The notes beneath the pieces were generated by a model. The model made no database searches, was not told where the DNA came from, and worked only from the letters and a program-made list of their open reading frames with translations. The translations under genes and the position numbers were made by a program. Positions 37,522-47,202 of a DNA stretch of 64,000 nucleotides are shown here, piece after piece (position 1 is the first letter of the stretch; each line of letters begins with the position of its first letter). Where the stretch lies: the NCBI RefSeq assembly GCF_029278605.1, contig NZ_CP119572.1, forward strand, positions 1,612,001-1,676,000, read 5' to 3'. The stretch is from Cupriavidus sp. WKF15 (lineage in GTDB: Bacteria; Pseudomonadota; Gammaproteobacteria; Burkholderiales; Burkholderiaceae).

Positions 37522-38478
37522 ATGAGCACGCCGAGCATCCAGCCGCATACCGAAGTCCGCCTCATCGCGTCGTCCGGCTACCCGCACGATGTCGCCATTG
37601 CGGCGCGCGGCTGTGCCTGGCTCAAGGCGCACGGCTACCACATGACCAACCCCGACGTGCTGGCCCGGCGCTACCTGCGCTTTGGCGGCACGGATGCCGA
37701 GCGGCTGGCGGACCTGCATGCGATCGGTGCCGGCGCTGCGCATGAGCTGACACTGGCGGTGCGTGGCGGCTACGGCATCGCGCGGCTGCTGGAGCGGCTC
37801 GATTTCGCGCGGATCGCCGAGCAGGCGCGCGCCAGCGGTACCCCCATCGTCGGCCACAGCGACTTCACGGCATTCCAGCTCGCCTACCTGGCTGCCACCG
37901 GCGGCGTGACGTTTGCGGGCCCGATGCTGCTGGCGGATTTCGGGGTCGATACCGTCGATGCGTTCATGTGGGAGCACTTCGAAGGCATCCTGCGCAATCC
38001 GGCGTACACGGCGACGGTGCTGGCCCCGCAGGACGGCGGGCAGCCGTTCTCGGGCTCGGTCGCGGGCACGCTGTGGGGCGGCAACCTGGCCATGCTGTGC
38101 AGCCTGCTGGGCACGCCGTTCATGCCGCAGGTAGAAGGCGGCATCCTGTTCCTGGAAGACATCAACGAGCCGCCGTACCGCGTGGAGCGCATGCTGTTGC
38201 AACTTCAGCAGGCCGGCGTGCTGGGCGCGCAGCGCGCCATCATCCTCGGCGATTTCTCCAACTACCGCGTGACGGACTACGACAACGGCTACGACATGGA
38301 TGCGGTGGTCGCCTATCTGCGCGACCGGTTGCAGGTGCCGGTACTGACCGGCCTGCCGTTCGGCCATTGCGCGCGCAAGCTGACCCTGCCGGTAGGCGCC
38401 CGGGCGCAGCTCAGCGCAAGTGCGGAAGGCTTCACGCTGGGCATGTCGGGTTACCCCGTGCTTTCCGCGCGACCCTGA
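37522..38478 (+). CDS. ldcA: LD-carboxypeptidase (muramoyltetrapeptide carboxypeptidase)
   Basis: 318-residue member of peptidase family S66, removing the terminal D-Ala from tetrapeptides in murein recycling. The Ser nucleophile Ser113 lies in VGHSDFTAFQLAYL. The Glu segment GGILFLEDINEPPYRVERML and the His segment TGLPFGHCARKLTLPVG complete the catalytic triad. No signal peptide, so cytoplasmic. It is last in the queE-queD-tadA-ldcA run. Confidence 0.93.
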   Translation: MSTPSIQPHTEVRLIASSGYPHDVAIAARGCAWLKAHGYHMTNPDVLARRYLRFGGTDAERLADLHAIGAGAAHELTLAVRGGYGIARLLERLDFARIAEQARASGTPIVGHSDFTAFQLAYLAATGGVTFAGPMLLADFGVDTVDAFMWEHFEGILRNPAYTATVLAPQDGGQPFSGSVAGTLWGGNLAMLCSLLGTPFMPQVEGGILFLEDINEPPYRVERMLLQLQQAGVLGAQRAIILGDFSNYRVTDYDNGYDMDAVVAYLRDRLQVPVLTGLPFGHCARKLTLPVGARAQLSASAEGFTLGMSGYPVLSARP

Positions 38479-38526
38479 GAACGCTTCGACTCACGCCACC
38501 CGGTCGCCGGAAAGGCGTGTGGATGG

Positions 38527-38544
38527 TAAAATAACCGGTTATTT
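38527..38544 (+). promoter_or_regulatory. Palindromic operator overlapping the likely -10 box before ybiT
   Basis: AAATAACCGGTTATTT (38529-38544) is a perfect 16-bp palindrome 120 bp before the ybiT start. TAAAAT at 38527-38532, a possible -10 hexamer, overlaps its left end, as expected for a repressor site. No clear -35 is seen. Confidence 0.5.
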
Positions 38545-38663
38545 CCCCATTTGCTGCCGGGTTCTCCCATGAACCGGGGGCGCATCGCATTCGGCGGCGC
38601 TGCCCCGTTCCGGCAAGCCTGGCGCATTGGCGCCATACCCCGTTTCCAGACAAGGTTCCAGAC

Positions 38664-40286
38664 GTGCTTTCTACCGCAAACATCACCATGCAGTTCGGCC
38701 CCAAGCCGTTGTTCGAGAATATCTCGGTCAAGTTCGGCGAGGGCAACCGCTACGGCCTGATCGGCGCGAACGGCTGCGGCAAGTCCACCTTCATGAAGAT
38801 CCTGGGTGGCGACCTCGAGTCGTCGTCTGGCAACGTCATGCTGGAGCCGGGCATTCGCCTGGGCAAGCTGCGCCAGGACCAGTTCGCCTATGAAGACATG
38901 CGCGTGCTGGACGTGGTGATGATGGGCCACACCGAAATGTGGGCCGCGGCGCAGGAGCGTGACGCGATCTACGCGAATCCGGAAGCGACCGACGAAGACT
39001 ACATGAAGGCCGCCGAGCTGGAGGCCAAGTACGCCGAGTACGACGGCTACACCGCCGAGGCACGCGCCGGCGAACTGCTGCTGGGCGTGGGCATTCCCAC
39101 CAGCCAGCACCAGGGCCCGATGAGCGACGTCGCGCCGGGCTGGAAGCTGCGCGTGCTGCTGGCGCAGGCACTGTTCTCGAACCCGGACGTGCTGCTGCTG
39201 GACGAACCGACCAACAACCTGGACATCAACACGATCCGCTGGCTGGAGACCGTGCTCAACGAGCGCAACTCCACCATGATCATCATCTCGCACGATCGCC
39301 ACTTCCTGAACTCCGTGTGCACGCACATGGCCGATATGGATTACGGCACGCTCAAGGTCTACCCGGGCAACTACGACGAATACATGGAAGCGTCGATGCA
39401 GGCCCGCGAGCGCCAGATGGCCGCCAACGCGCGCGCCAAGGAGCGCATCAGCGAACTGCAGGACTTCGTGCGCCGCTTCTCGGCCAACAAGTCCAAGGCA
39501 CGCCAGGCCACCTCGCGCGCCAAGCAGATCGAGAAGATCAAGGTCGAGGACATCAAGCCGTCGTCGCGCCAGAACCCGTTCATCCGCTTCGAGTTCGAGA
39601 AGAAGCTGCACAACCTGGCCGTCGAGGTGGAAGGCATCACCAAGACCTACGACCGCAAGATCATCAACAACCTGTCGATGGCGATCCAGGCTGGCGAGCG
39701 CGTGGCGATCATCGGCGAGAACGGCGCGGGCAAGACCACGCTGCTGCGCAGCCTGCTGAACGGCGCGGTGCAGACCGGCGTGCAGCGCGGCGTGGAGGTG
39801 GATCGCGGCACGGTCAAGTGGGCCGAGAACGCCAACGTGGGCTACATGCCGCAGGACACCTACGAGGAGTTCCCCACGGACCGCGACGTGATGGACTGGA
39901 TGAGCCAGTGGACGCAGGCCGGCGATGACGAGACCTCGCTGCGCGGCACGCTGGGCCGCCTGCTGTTCTCGGCGGACGACATCAAGAAGAACGTCAAGGT
40001 GCTGTCCGGCGGCGAGAAGGGCCGCATGATCTGGGGCAAGCTGATGCTGGGCCGCCATAACGTGCTGGCGCTGGACGAGCCGACCAACCACATGGACATG
40101 GAGTCGATCGAATCGATGCAGATCGCGCTGGACAAGTTCCAGGGCACGCTGATCTTCGTGTCGCACGACCGCGAGTTCGTGAGCGGCCTGGCCACGCGGG
40201 TGATCGAAGTGCGTACCGACGGCACGCTGACGGATTACCTGGGCACGTATGACGAGTACCTGCAGTCGCAGGGGATCGATGGCTAA
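38664..40286 (+). CDS. ybiT: ABC-F protein YbiT-type translation factor ATPase
   Basis: 540-residue soluble tandem ATPase of the ABC-F family, whose members act on the ribosome. First domain: Walker [10 protein letters not shown], the atypical signature [15 protein letters not shown] found in YbiT instead of LSGG, then [12 protein letters not shown]. The linker [20 protein letters not shown] is the P-site-tRNA-interaction region. Second domain: [20 protein letters not shown] and [12 protein letters not shown]. No membrane partner. Preceded by a palindromic element and followed by a strong terminator. Confidence 0.94.
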   Translation: MLSTANITMQFGPKPLFENISVKFGEGNRYGLIGANGCGKSTFMKILGGDLESSSGNVMLEPGIRLGKLRQDQFAYEDMRVLDVVMMGHTEMWAAAQERDAIYANPEATDEDYMKAAELEAKYAEYDGYTAEARAGELLLGVGIPTSQHQGPMSDVAPGWKLRVLLAQALFSNPDVLLLDEPTNNLDINTIRWLETVLNERNSTMIIISHDRHFLNSVCTHMADMDYGTLKVYPGNYDEYMEASMQARERQMAANARAKERISELQDFVRRFSANKSKARQATSRAKQIEKIKVEDIKPSSRQNPFIRFEFEKKLHNLAVEVEGITKTYDRKIINNLSMAIQAGERVAIIGENGAGKTTLLRSLLNGAVQTGVQRGVEVDRGTVKWAENANVGYMPQDTYEEFPTDRDVMDWMSQWTQAGDDETSLRGTLGRLLFSADDIKKNVKVLSGGEKGRMIWGKLMLGRHNVLALDEPTNHMDMESIESMQIALDKFQGTLIFVSHDREFVSGLATRVIEVRTDGTLTDYLGTYDEYLQSQGIDG

Positions 40287-40323
40287 GCGCCCCGAAGCGC
40301 CCCCTAAGCGCCCGAAACCATGA

Positions 40324-40359
40324 CAACGCAAAGGCCGCCTTCGGGCGGCCTTTGCGTTG
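40324..40359. terminator. UUCG-capped terminator hairpin after ybiT
   Basis: A perfect 16-bp stem beginning CAACGCAAAGGCCGCC, with loop TTCG and the exact complement after it. It sits between the converging ybiT and 40378-40998 genes and may serve both strands. There is no long U-tract. Confidence 0.75.
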
Positions 40360-40377
40360 ATTGCGGAAGGTTTTGCT

Positions 40378-40998
40378 TCAGCCGCCTTTGTCCATCCCGA
40401 TCATCTTGACGAGCTCATCGAGCTGCCCGGTGATGGCTTGCGCGGTGATCTCCCCCTTGGCCTTGAGAAGTGCCGCATGCAACGGCTCGCGCAGGGCGAT
40501 CAACGACGGAAGGTCCGTGGCCTTTTCCACCTTGACCTGCATGACGTAGCCGCGCAGGCCAAGGTGCTGGCTGACAATGTCGGTATAGAAGTGGTACAGA
40601 CGCTGGTAGGCCCGGATATCTGCCTCGGAGTGGGGCGTGTCGGCGGACGCTGGGGCCTGCGCTGTCACCGGCGCCTGGCTCCCGGACCGTGGCGCATCCA
40701 CGCGGCGCATCGCATACAGCGAGAAGAGATTGCTGTCCTCGGTGGCCGGTGCCGCCTGTGGCGGGGTGGGCAGCGTCCGGGCGACTTCCTGCACGGTCTC
40801 GACCAGGGCCATTTGCACCAGCTGGTTTAGCGACGCCTGCCCCACGCCCATGCCGTCAAGCTGCGAGAGCAGTTCCTCTTCGCGCCGCTCGCCATTGACG
40901 ATCAGCAGCAGGGCGCGCAGCTTGTGATCGAGCTTGCGCGCGCGCGTCTTGATCTCGTCAAGGCCGGCTTCGGTCTTGCGGTAAATGGGGTTGACCAC
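40378..40998 (-). CDS. Conserved hypothetical protein, GTG start
   Basis: 206 residues, family not recognised. The start is GTG 40998 with an AGGGAG ribosome-binding site 7 bases upstream; the frame stays open far upstream, antisense to the aldehyde dehydrogenase gene, but that part is a shadow. The N-terminus VVNPIYRKTEAGLDEIKTRA is followed by a helical segment with LLLIVNGERREEELLSQLDG, resembling a small winged-helix-like unit. Residues about 78-120 are Pro/Ala-rich and disordered. The C-terminal helices include RLYHFYTDIVSQHLGLRGYV. No signal peptide or membrane segment. Confidence 0.75.
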   Translation of the reverse strand: MVNPIYRKTEAGLDEIKTRARKLDHKLRALLLIVNGERREEELLSQLDGMGVGQASLNQLVQMALVETVQEVARTLPTPPQAAPATEDSNLFSLYAMRRVDAPRSGSQAPVTAQAPASADTPHSEADIRAYQRLYHFYTDIVSQHLGLRGYVMQVKVEKATDLPSLIALREPLHAALLKAKGEITAQAITGQLDELVKMIGMDKGG

Positions 40999-41187
40999 GT
41001 CTCGCTCCCTGTTATGTATCGGCCGCCCTCGCGAGAACCCTCGGGGCCGGCCGATTATCGCCATTTGTGTCCTGGCGTTTGCGCGGCGCAAAAAAACGCC
41101 CGCCGCAATCCGCTCTACAATGTGCGTGCACCATAAAAGTAACAAAAAATTTGCAACCGCTGATTGACCAATCTGACAACTGTGGCC

Positions 41188-42618
41188 ATGCAACAACGAG
41201 ACAAACTCTTCATTAACGGCAAGTGGGTCAGCCCGCACGGCACCGGGCTGATCGACGTGATCCACTCCACCACCGAAGCGGTCATGGGCCGCATCCCCGA
41301 AGGCAGCGCACGCGACGCGGAAGACGCGATCCAGGCTGCCCGTGCCGCGTTTGACGGCTGGGCCAGCACGCCCCCGGCAGTACGCGCCGACTATATCCGC
41401 AAGATCGCCGAAGGCATGAAGGCACGGACCGAGGAACTGGCCCAGCTGATCGCGGGCGAGGTCGGCATGCCGATCAAGCTGGCGCGCGCGATCCAGGTAG
41501 GCGGCCCTGTCTACAACTGGGGCCAGGCCGCGAAGCTGCTGGAGGACTTTGATTTCGAGGAGGAGGTGGGCAATTCGCTGGTCGTGCGCGAGCCGGTCGG
41601 CGTGGTGGCGGCGATCACGCCGTGGAACTACCCGCTCAACCAGATCACGCTGAAGGTGGCGCCCGCGCTGGCGGCCGGTTGCACGGTCGTGCTCAAGCCG
41701 TCGGAAGTGGCGCCGCTGAATGCATTCGTGCTGGCAGAGGTGATCGAGGCAGCCGGCCTGCCGCCGGGCGTGTTCAACCTGGTGACGGGTTATGGCCCGG
41801 TGGTCGGCGAGGTACTGGCCAGCCATCCCGAGGTCGACATGGTGTCGTTCACGGGCTCCACCCGGGCCGGCAAGCGCGTGTCGGAACTGGCTTCGCAGAC
41901 CGTCAAGCGCGTGGCGCTGGAACTGGGCGGCAAGTCCGCCTCGGTGGTCCTGGACGATGCGGACCTGGCCGCGGCGGTCAAGGGCACCATCAATGCGTGC
42001 TTCCTGAACTCCGGGCAGACCTGCTCGGCGCATACCCGCATGCTGGTGCCGCGCAACCGCTATGACGAAGTGAAGGCGATTGCCGCGAAGGTGGTCGAAG
42101 GCTTTACCGTCGGCGACCCGCTGCAGGAAACCACCAGGCTCGGGCCGCTGATTTCCGCCGTGCAGAAGGACCGCGTGACCGGCTATATCCGCCGCGGCCT
42201 GGAAGAAGGGGCAGAGCTGGTGGCGGGCGGGCCGGAGACCCCGGCCGGACTCGGCAAGGGCTTCTTCGTCAAGCCGACGGTGCTGGGCAATGTCGAGCCG
42301 CGCGCGACCGTGGCGCAGGAAGAGATCTTCGGACCGGTGCTTTCCATCATCTGCTACGACACGGAGGAAGAGGCCGTGCGTATCGCCAACGACAGCATCT
42401 ACGGCCTCGGTGGCGGTGTATGGGGCGGTGACGAGGCGCGTGCGATCCGCGTGGCGCGGCGCATCCGTACCGGCCAGGTCGATATCAACGGCGGCCCGTT
42501 CAATATGCAGGCGCCGTTTGGCGGCTACAAGCAATCCGGCAACGGGCGCGAGGCCGGCAAATATGGGCTTGAGGAATTCCTCGAGTACAAGTCCCTGCAA
42601 TTCAAGAAGCCGGCCTGA
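41188..42618 (+). CDS. NAD(P)-dependent aldehyde dehydrogenase
   Basis: 476 residues from ATG 41188 ([20 protein letters not shown]). Active-site Asn in TPWNYPLNQ, Glu in [11 protein letters not shown] and nucleophile Cys in [14 protein letters not shown]. The coenzyme loop reads [15 protein letters not shown]. The substrate aldehyde is unknown. It is distinct from the aldehyde dehydrogenase at 30481 (different length and flanks). It stands alone between the divergent hypothetical gene (189-bp gap) and its own strong terminator. Confidence 0.92.
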   Translation: MQQRDKLFINGKWVSPHGTGLIDVIHSTTEAVMGRIPEGSARDAEDAIQAARAAFDGWASTPPAVRADYIRKIAEGMKARTEELAQLIAGEVGMPIKLARAIQVGGPVYNWGQAAKLLEDFDFEEEVGNSLVVREPVGVVAAITPWNYPLNQITLKVAPALAAGCTVVLKPSEVAPLNAFVLAEVIEAAGLPPGVFNLVTGYGPVVGEVLASHPEVDMVSFTGSTRAGKRVSELASQTVKRVALELGGKSASVVLDDADLAAAVKGTINACFLNSGQTCSAHTRMLVPRNRYDEVKAIAAKVVEGFTVGDPLQETTRLGPLISAVQKDRVTGYIRRGLEEGAELVAGGPETPAGLGKGFFVKPTVLGNVEPRATVAQEEIFGPVLSIICYDTEEEAVRIANDSIYGLGGGVWGGDEARAIRVARRIRTGQVDINGGPFNMQAPFGGYKQSGNGREAGKYGLEEFLEYKSLQFKKPA

Positions 42619-42643
42619 GTGCCCCCTGCGGGCGTTCCGGCAC

Positions 42644-42675
42644 AAGGCCCCGCATGGCAGCATGCGGGGCTTTTT
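42644..42675 (+). terminator. Rho-independent terminator
   Basis: GCCCCGCATG and CATGCGGGGC around the loop GCAG, followed by TTTTT; AA before the stem pairs with the U-tract. It ends the aldehyde dehydrogenase transcript. Confidence 0.93.
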
Positions 42676-42744
42676 GGCTTTTTATTTGAGCCCATTCGTG
42701 GCGATAATTGCCGCCAGACAAAAATCTTCAGGGGGAGATGACAG

Positions 42745-45213
42745 ATGCGCTGGTTCGGACGGCTGGCCTGGCTGGTGGCGGTGCTGTTACTGGTTTCCGT
42801 GGCAGCGCTGGCGGGCGGCTATATCTGGTATCGACAGGCGTCGCAGCCGCAGTCCGCGGGCACCCTGGCGCTGCCGGGGCTGAAGGGGCGCGTCACCATC
42901 GTGCGCGACCGCAACTCGGTGCCGCACATCCAGGCCGCCTCGCGGCTGGACGCATACTACGCGCTGGGCTTCGTGCATGCGCAGGACCGCCTGTGGCAGA
43001 TGCAGATGAACAAGCGCGTCGTGGCCGGCCGGCTCGCCGAGATCCTCGGGCCCAAGGCGCTCGATACCGACCGTTTCCTGCGCACGCTGGGCGTGCGCCG
43101 CAATGCCGAGGCCATCTTCGCGCAGCTCGAACCCGGCACGCGCGCCGCCTTGCAGGCGTACGCGGCCGGCGTGAATGCCTATATCGACCAGCGCAAGGGC
43201 CCGCTGCCGCCGGAGTTCGTGATCCTGCAGACGCGCCCCGAACACTGGGAGCCCGCCGATACCCTTGGCTGGCAGACCATGATGGCCTGGGACCTGGGTG
43301 GCAACTGGACCCAGGAGACCCTGCGCATGGCGCTGTCGCAGGTCTTGCCCACCGCGCGCATCAGCGAGCTGCTGGCACCGTATCCGGGAGAGCGGCCCGT
43401 GCGGACGCTCGATTACGGCAACCTGTACCGCCACCTGGCCCCGCTGGCCTCTGCGCTGGCCCGCGTCGGCGAGATGGCGCCGGCCAGCTATGTGGAAGGA
43501 ATGGGGTCGAACAACTGGGTCGTGTCCGGTGCGCACACGCAGTCGGGCAAGCCCATGCTGGCCAATGACCCGCACCTGGGTTTGCAGGCGCCCGCGCTTT
43601 GGTACCTGGCCCGTCTGCAGGCACCGGGACTGGACGTGGCCGGCGCCACGCTGCCGGGCGCGCCCGTGGTCGTGCTGGGCCATAACGCGCGCATCGCCTG
43701 GGGTTTCACCAATACCGCGCCGGATGTGCAGGACCTGTTCCTCGAACGCCTGCAGCCGGGCAGCACCGATAACTACCAGACGCCGGACGGCTGGGCGGCA
43801 TTCGTGACGCGTGCCGAGACCATCCATGTCAAGGGCGCGGCCGATGTCACGCTGACCGTGCGCGAAACGCGCCATGGTCCGGTCATCTCCGATGTGTCCG
43901 AGCCCGTCGCCAATGCCGCGGCGCCGCTAGGTGCCCGCTACGTCGTGGCGTTCCAGTGGACGGCGCTGCGTCCAGATGACCGCACGTTCCAGGCCGGGCT
44001 GAAGATCAACCTGGCCACCGACTGGGCAAGTTTCACGCAGGCGCTGCGCGATTTCCACGCGCCGCAGCAGAACATCGTCTATGCGGACGTGGACGGCAAT
44101 ATCGGATTCATCGCGCCCGGGCGTATTCCTCTGCGCCGCGCCGACAACGATCTCAAGGGCCTGGCGCCGGCCCCGGGCTGGGATGCGCGCTATGACTGGA
44201 ACGGCTTCATCCCGTTCGAGCACCTGCCGCGCGCCTACAACCCGCCCAACGGCATTATCGTCACCGCGAACCAGCGTATCGTGGGGCCCGACTATCCCTA
44301 CTTCATCACGAGCGAATGGACCGTGCCGTATCGCTACCAGCGCATCCGCGCGCTGCTTGATGCCGTGCCGCGCCACACGTTCGAGTCATTCGGCGCGATC
44401 CAGAAAGACGTGGTGTCGCTGTCGATGCGCGATTTTCTGCCGCTGCTGCTGGCCTCGCCGGTTGCGAATGACGCCAACCGGCCACAGCGCGAACGCGAGC
44501 TGTTCGATGCGCTGCGCAAGTGGGACGGCACCATGGACGCCGCGGCACCGGAGCCGCTCGTGGTCTCCGCCTGGCTGCGCGAGCTGTCGCGCCGGCTGTT
44601 CGAGGACAAGGTCGGCGAGGCGCTGTTCGTGCGCATGTGGGAGCAGCGCAATGTGCAGCAGCCCATGCTGAATATCCTGCGCAATGCCGCCGGGCCCGGT
44701 TCGCTGGGCAGCTTCTGGTGCGACAAGTCCGGTACGACGGAGCATGAGTCCTGTGACGATGCCGTGGCCGACGCGTGGACGCTGGCGCTTGTCGACCTGT
44801 CGCGGCGCTATGGCGACAATCCTGGCAAATGGCGCTGGGGCAAGGCGCATACGGCCCGCTCCGAGCACAAGCCGTTCGGCAAGCAGCCGTACCTGTCGGG
44901 TCTGTTCAACCTGCGCGTGCCGACCGGGGGGGACACCTACACGGTCAATGCCGGGCGCAACAACCCGCGCGACGAACAGGCCCCGTTCGAAAGCACGCAC
45001 GCCGCAAGCCTGCGCGCGCTCTATGACCTGGCCGAGCTGGAGGCGTCGCGCTTCATGGACTCGACCGGGCAGTCGGGCAACCCGGTGTCGCCGAACTACC
45101 GCGACTGGACGGGCAAGTGGGCGGCCGTCGAGTACATTACGCTCGCGCGGCGACGCGAGCCTGCGCGCGAGCCGTTCGACACGCTGGTGCTCGAGCCTGC
45201 AACGGCGAGGTAA
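42745..45213 (+). CDS. Penicillin-acylase-family Ntn hydrolase (S45), possible acyl-homoserine-lactone acylase
   Basis: 822-residue precursor. N-terminal anchor or signal WLVAVLLLVSVAALAGGYIW, alpha-subunit region to about residue 254, then the autocleavage site Gly254-Ser255 in VEGMGSNNWVVSGAHT, where Ser255 becomes the N-terminal nucleophile of the beta subunit. Conserved MLANDPHLGLQAPALWY and the Asn near NPRDEQAPFESTHAASLRA also fit. S45 enzymes cleave amides of penicillins, N-acyl-homoserine lactones or polyamines; the substrate cannot be read from sequence. A good ribosome-binding site (AGGGGGAGA) precedes the ATG. Confidence 0.88.
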   Translation: MRWFGRLAWLVAVLLLVSVAALAGGYIWYRQASQPQSAGTLALPGLKGRVTIVRDRNSVPHIQAASRLDAYYALGFVHAQDRLWQMQMNKRVVAGRLAEILGPKALDTDRFLRTLGVRRNAEAIFAQLEPGTRAALQAYAAGVNAYIDQRKGPLPPEFVILQTRPEHWEPADTLGWQTMMAWDLGGNWTQETLRMALSQVLPTARISELLAPYPGERPVRTLDYGNLYRHLAPLASALARVGEMAPASYVEGMGSNNWVVSGAHTQSGKPMLANDPHLGLQAPALWYLARLQAPGLDVAGATLPGAPVVVLGHNARIAWGFTNTAPDVQDLFLERLQPGSTDNYQTPDGWAAFVTRAETIHVKGAADVTLTVRETRHGPVISDVSEPVANAAAPLGARYVVAFQWTALRPDDRTFQAGLKINLATDWASFTQALRDFHAPQQNIVYADVDGNIGFIAPGRIPLRRADNDLKGLAPAPGWDARYDWNGFIPFEHLPRAYNPPNGIIVTANQRIVGPDYPYFITSEWTVPYRYQRIRALLDAVPRHTFESFGAIQKDVVSLSMRDFLPLLLASPVANDANRPQRERELFDALRKWDGTMDAAAPEPLVVSAWLRELSRRLFEDKVGEALFVRMWEQRNVQQPMLNILRNAAGPGSLGSFWCDKSGTTEHESCDDAVADAWTLALVDLSRRYGDNPGKWRWGKAHTARSEHKPFGKQPYLSGLFNLRVPTGGDTYTVNAGRNNPRDEQAPFESTHAASLRALYDLAELEASRFMDSTGQSGNPVSPNYRDWTGKWAAVEYITLARRREPAREPFDTLVLEPATAR

Positions 45214-45310
45214 GGGGTAAGAGGCCAGTCGCGGCAAGCAGCCGGGTGATCGGACGTCCTCAAGCGAATGGCGGTACCATGGCGGGCCATCCCATCGGCA
45301 GGAGCCGTGC

Positions 45311-46030
45311 ATGGCAACGTCCACCCCTTCGCGTACCACCCACATCATCCAGCACGTCGCCTTTGAACACGGCGGCGTGGTTGCCGAAGCGCTGCGCGCG
45401 CGCGGCCACGCCCTGCAGGTGTTCCAGGCGGGCGTGGATGACCTGCGGCCCATCGCCGACAATCCGCCCGACCTGCTGCTGGTGCTGGGCGGCCCGATCG
45501 GCGTTTACGAGACCGAAGCCTATCCGTGGCTCGAGCAGGAAATCGCGCTGATTCGCACGCGCCTTGCCGCTGGCGGCAAGGTGATCGGGGTTTGCCTCGG
45601 GGCGCAACTGATTGCACGGGCCTGCGGCGCGCGCGTTTATCCGGGGACCCGCGAAATCGGCTGGGCGCCGATCGTTCCGACGGCGCGCGGCCGCGATTCG
45701 GCGCTGGCGGAGCTGGCCGCGGCCAACTGGGAAGTCCTGCACTGGCACGGCGACACCTTCGATCTGCCGGACGGTGCGGAGTTGCTGGCCTCGACGGCCG
45801 CGGTACCTCACCAGGCGTACGCCATCGGCAAGCAGGTCCTGGCCCTGCAGTTCCATCCCGAGGTGCTGCCGCGCGATATCGAGGCCTGGCTGATCGGGCA
45901 CACGGTGGAACTGGGCAAGTCGGGCATCGATCCGCGCACCATCCGTGCGCGTACCGCGGAAGTCGGCGAGTCCGTCGCGGCGGCCGGCCGGCGCATGTTT
46001 GCCCGCTGGCTGGATGAGGCCGGCTTGTGA
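45311..46030 (+). CDS. Class I glutamine amidotransferase-like protein
   Basis: 239 residues. The catalytic triad of the GATase1 family is present: Cys95 in GVCLGAQLIARACG, His in LQFHPEV and Glu two residues later. LVLGGPIGVYETEAYPWLEQ matches the stand-alone group related to GMP synthase amidotransferase domains and gamma-glutamyl hydrolases of polyamines. No synthetase partner follows, so it may act alone. The MOSC gene starts 5 bp after its end and is probably co-translated. Confidence 0.85.
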   Translation: MATSTPSRTTHIIQHVAFEHGGVVAEALRARGHALQVFQAGVDDLRPIADNPPDLLLVLGGPIGVYETEAYPWLEQEIALIRTRLAAGGKVIGVCLGAQLIARACGARVYPGTREIGWAPIVPTARGRDSALAELAAANWEVLHWHGDTFDLPDGAELLASTAAVPHQAYAIGKQVLALQFHPEVLPRDIEAWLIGHTVELGKSGIDPRTIRARTAEVGESVAAAGRRMFARWLDEAGL

Positions 46031-46035
46031 GGGGG

Positions 46036-46752
46036 ATGAACGCGCCCGCGTTGCGCGGCGTCTCGGTCGATACGGTCCTGGTCGGCCAGGTTCGCCCGTT
46101 CGGCCCGAAGGGCGTGCCAAGCGGCATCGACAAGCGGCCGCTGGCCGGATCGGTGCCGGTGACGGTACTCGGCCTGTCTGGGGATGGCCAGGGCGACCCC
46201 AAGCGTCATGGCGGCCCGGAAAAGGCGCTCCATCACTACGCGTATGACCATTACCCCGCCTGGCGGGCCGAGCTTGCGGGCGTGGCCGCGCAGGCCGGTT
46301 CGGTTCTGTCGGCGCCGGGCGCCTTTGGCGAGAACCTGAGCACCACCGGGCTGATCGAGGCGGATGTCTGCGTTGGCGACCGCTTCCGTCTTGGCTCCGC
46401 GCTGGTGGAGGTGTCGCAGGCGCGCCAGCCGTGCTGGAAGCTGAACCATCGCTTCGGCTACGCGGGCATGTCGCGCGCCGTGCAGCAGAGCCTGCGCACG
46501 GGCTGGTACTACCGCGTGCTGGAGGAGGGCGAAGTGCGCGCGGGCGATGGGCTGACGCTGGCCAGCCGTCCGTATCCGGCGTGGAGCCTGGCGCGTTTGC
46601 TGCGCGTGCTCTATGTGGATCGCCTGGACTACGCGGCGCTGGCCGAGATGCCCGAACTGCCGCCGCTGGCCGAGAGCTGGCGCAAGCTGGCCCGCCAGCG
46701 CGTGGCGAAATACGAAGTCGAAGACATGGAAAAGCGCCTGGCCGGCGGCTGA
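46036..46752 (+). CDS. MOSC-domain protein (YiiM-like)
   Basis: 238 residues. MOSC domain with KRHGGPEKALHHYAYDHYPA, FGENLSTTGLIEADVCVGDR and the key Cys in VSQARQPCWKLNHRFG, followed by the C-terminal three-helix domain (PAWSLARLLRVLYVDRLDYA). YiiM-type proteins are molybdenum-cofactor enzymes that reduce N-hydroxylated compounds such as 6-hydroxylaminopurine. The GTG at 46027 is an alternative start; ATG 46036 is preferred. Convergent with the DUF1289 gene at 15 bp. Confidence 0.88.
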   Translation: MNAPALRGVSVDTVLVGQVRPFGPKGVPSGIDKRPLAGSVPVTVLGLSGDGQGDPKRHGGPEKALHHYAYDHYPAWRAELAGVAAQAGSVLSAPGAFGENLSTTGLIEADVCVGDRFRLGSALVEVSQARQPCWKLNHRFGYAGMSRAVQQSLRTGWYYRVLEEGEVRAGDGLTLASRPYPAWSLARLLRVLYVDRLDYAALAEMPELPPLAESWRKLARQRVAKYEVEDMEKRLAGG

Positions 46753-46767
46753 AGCGGCCCGCCGGGC

Positions 46768-47010
46768 TCAGCCCTGGCGGAAGCGCCGGGCTGTGCCCTC
46801 GCGGGTGATGCGCTCCCAGATCACCTGTTTTTCCTCGTCGCTCAGGAACACCCAGTTGCTGACTTCCGCCGCGGTGCGTCCGCAACCCTGGCAGATTTCG
46901 TCGAACAGCGTCGAGCAGATGCCGATGCAGGGGCTGTCGGGACGGTCAGCCAGTCCGGTGGCGTCGGACTGGACGGCGGACAGGGCGGAATCTGAGGGGG
47001 AAGACGACAT
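46768..47010 (-). CDS. DUF1289-family small Cys-rich protein
   Basis: 80 residues. The DUF1289 pattern is SPCIGICSTLFDEICQGCGR, four Cys in CxxxC and CxxC pairs likely to bind a metal, followed by TAAEVSNWVFLSDEEKQVIW. Often annotated as an Fe-S or Zn protein. The function is unknown. The N-terminal 25 residues are low-complexity. Confidence 0.88.
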   Translation of the reverse strand: MSSSPSDSALSAVQSDATGLADRPDSPCIGICSTLFDEICQGCGRTAAEVSNWVFLSDEEKQVIWERITREGTARRFRQG

Positions 47011-47202
47011 GCAGAAGTGGAAAGGGCTCGCAGTGGGGCATTATAAACGGGCTGCCCCGGCGTCCCGGGTTTCGTGAACGGCCCGAGTGGCGGTGATTGC
47101 CGCCGAGCGAGCATGGAATCGTGCCGATTACCTCGGAGGTCGTTGAGCCGCCGCGCAGTGCCCGGTACGCTGCATTGCGTCGACCTTCGATAGGAGCCAG
47201 CG

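Noticed and set aside
40999..42663. Long upstream extension of the 40378-40998 frame
   Set aside because: Antisense to a convincing aldehyde dehydrogenase; the GTG with a ribosome-binding site at 40998 gives a better start.
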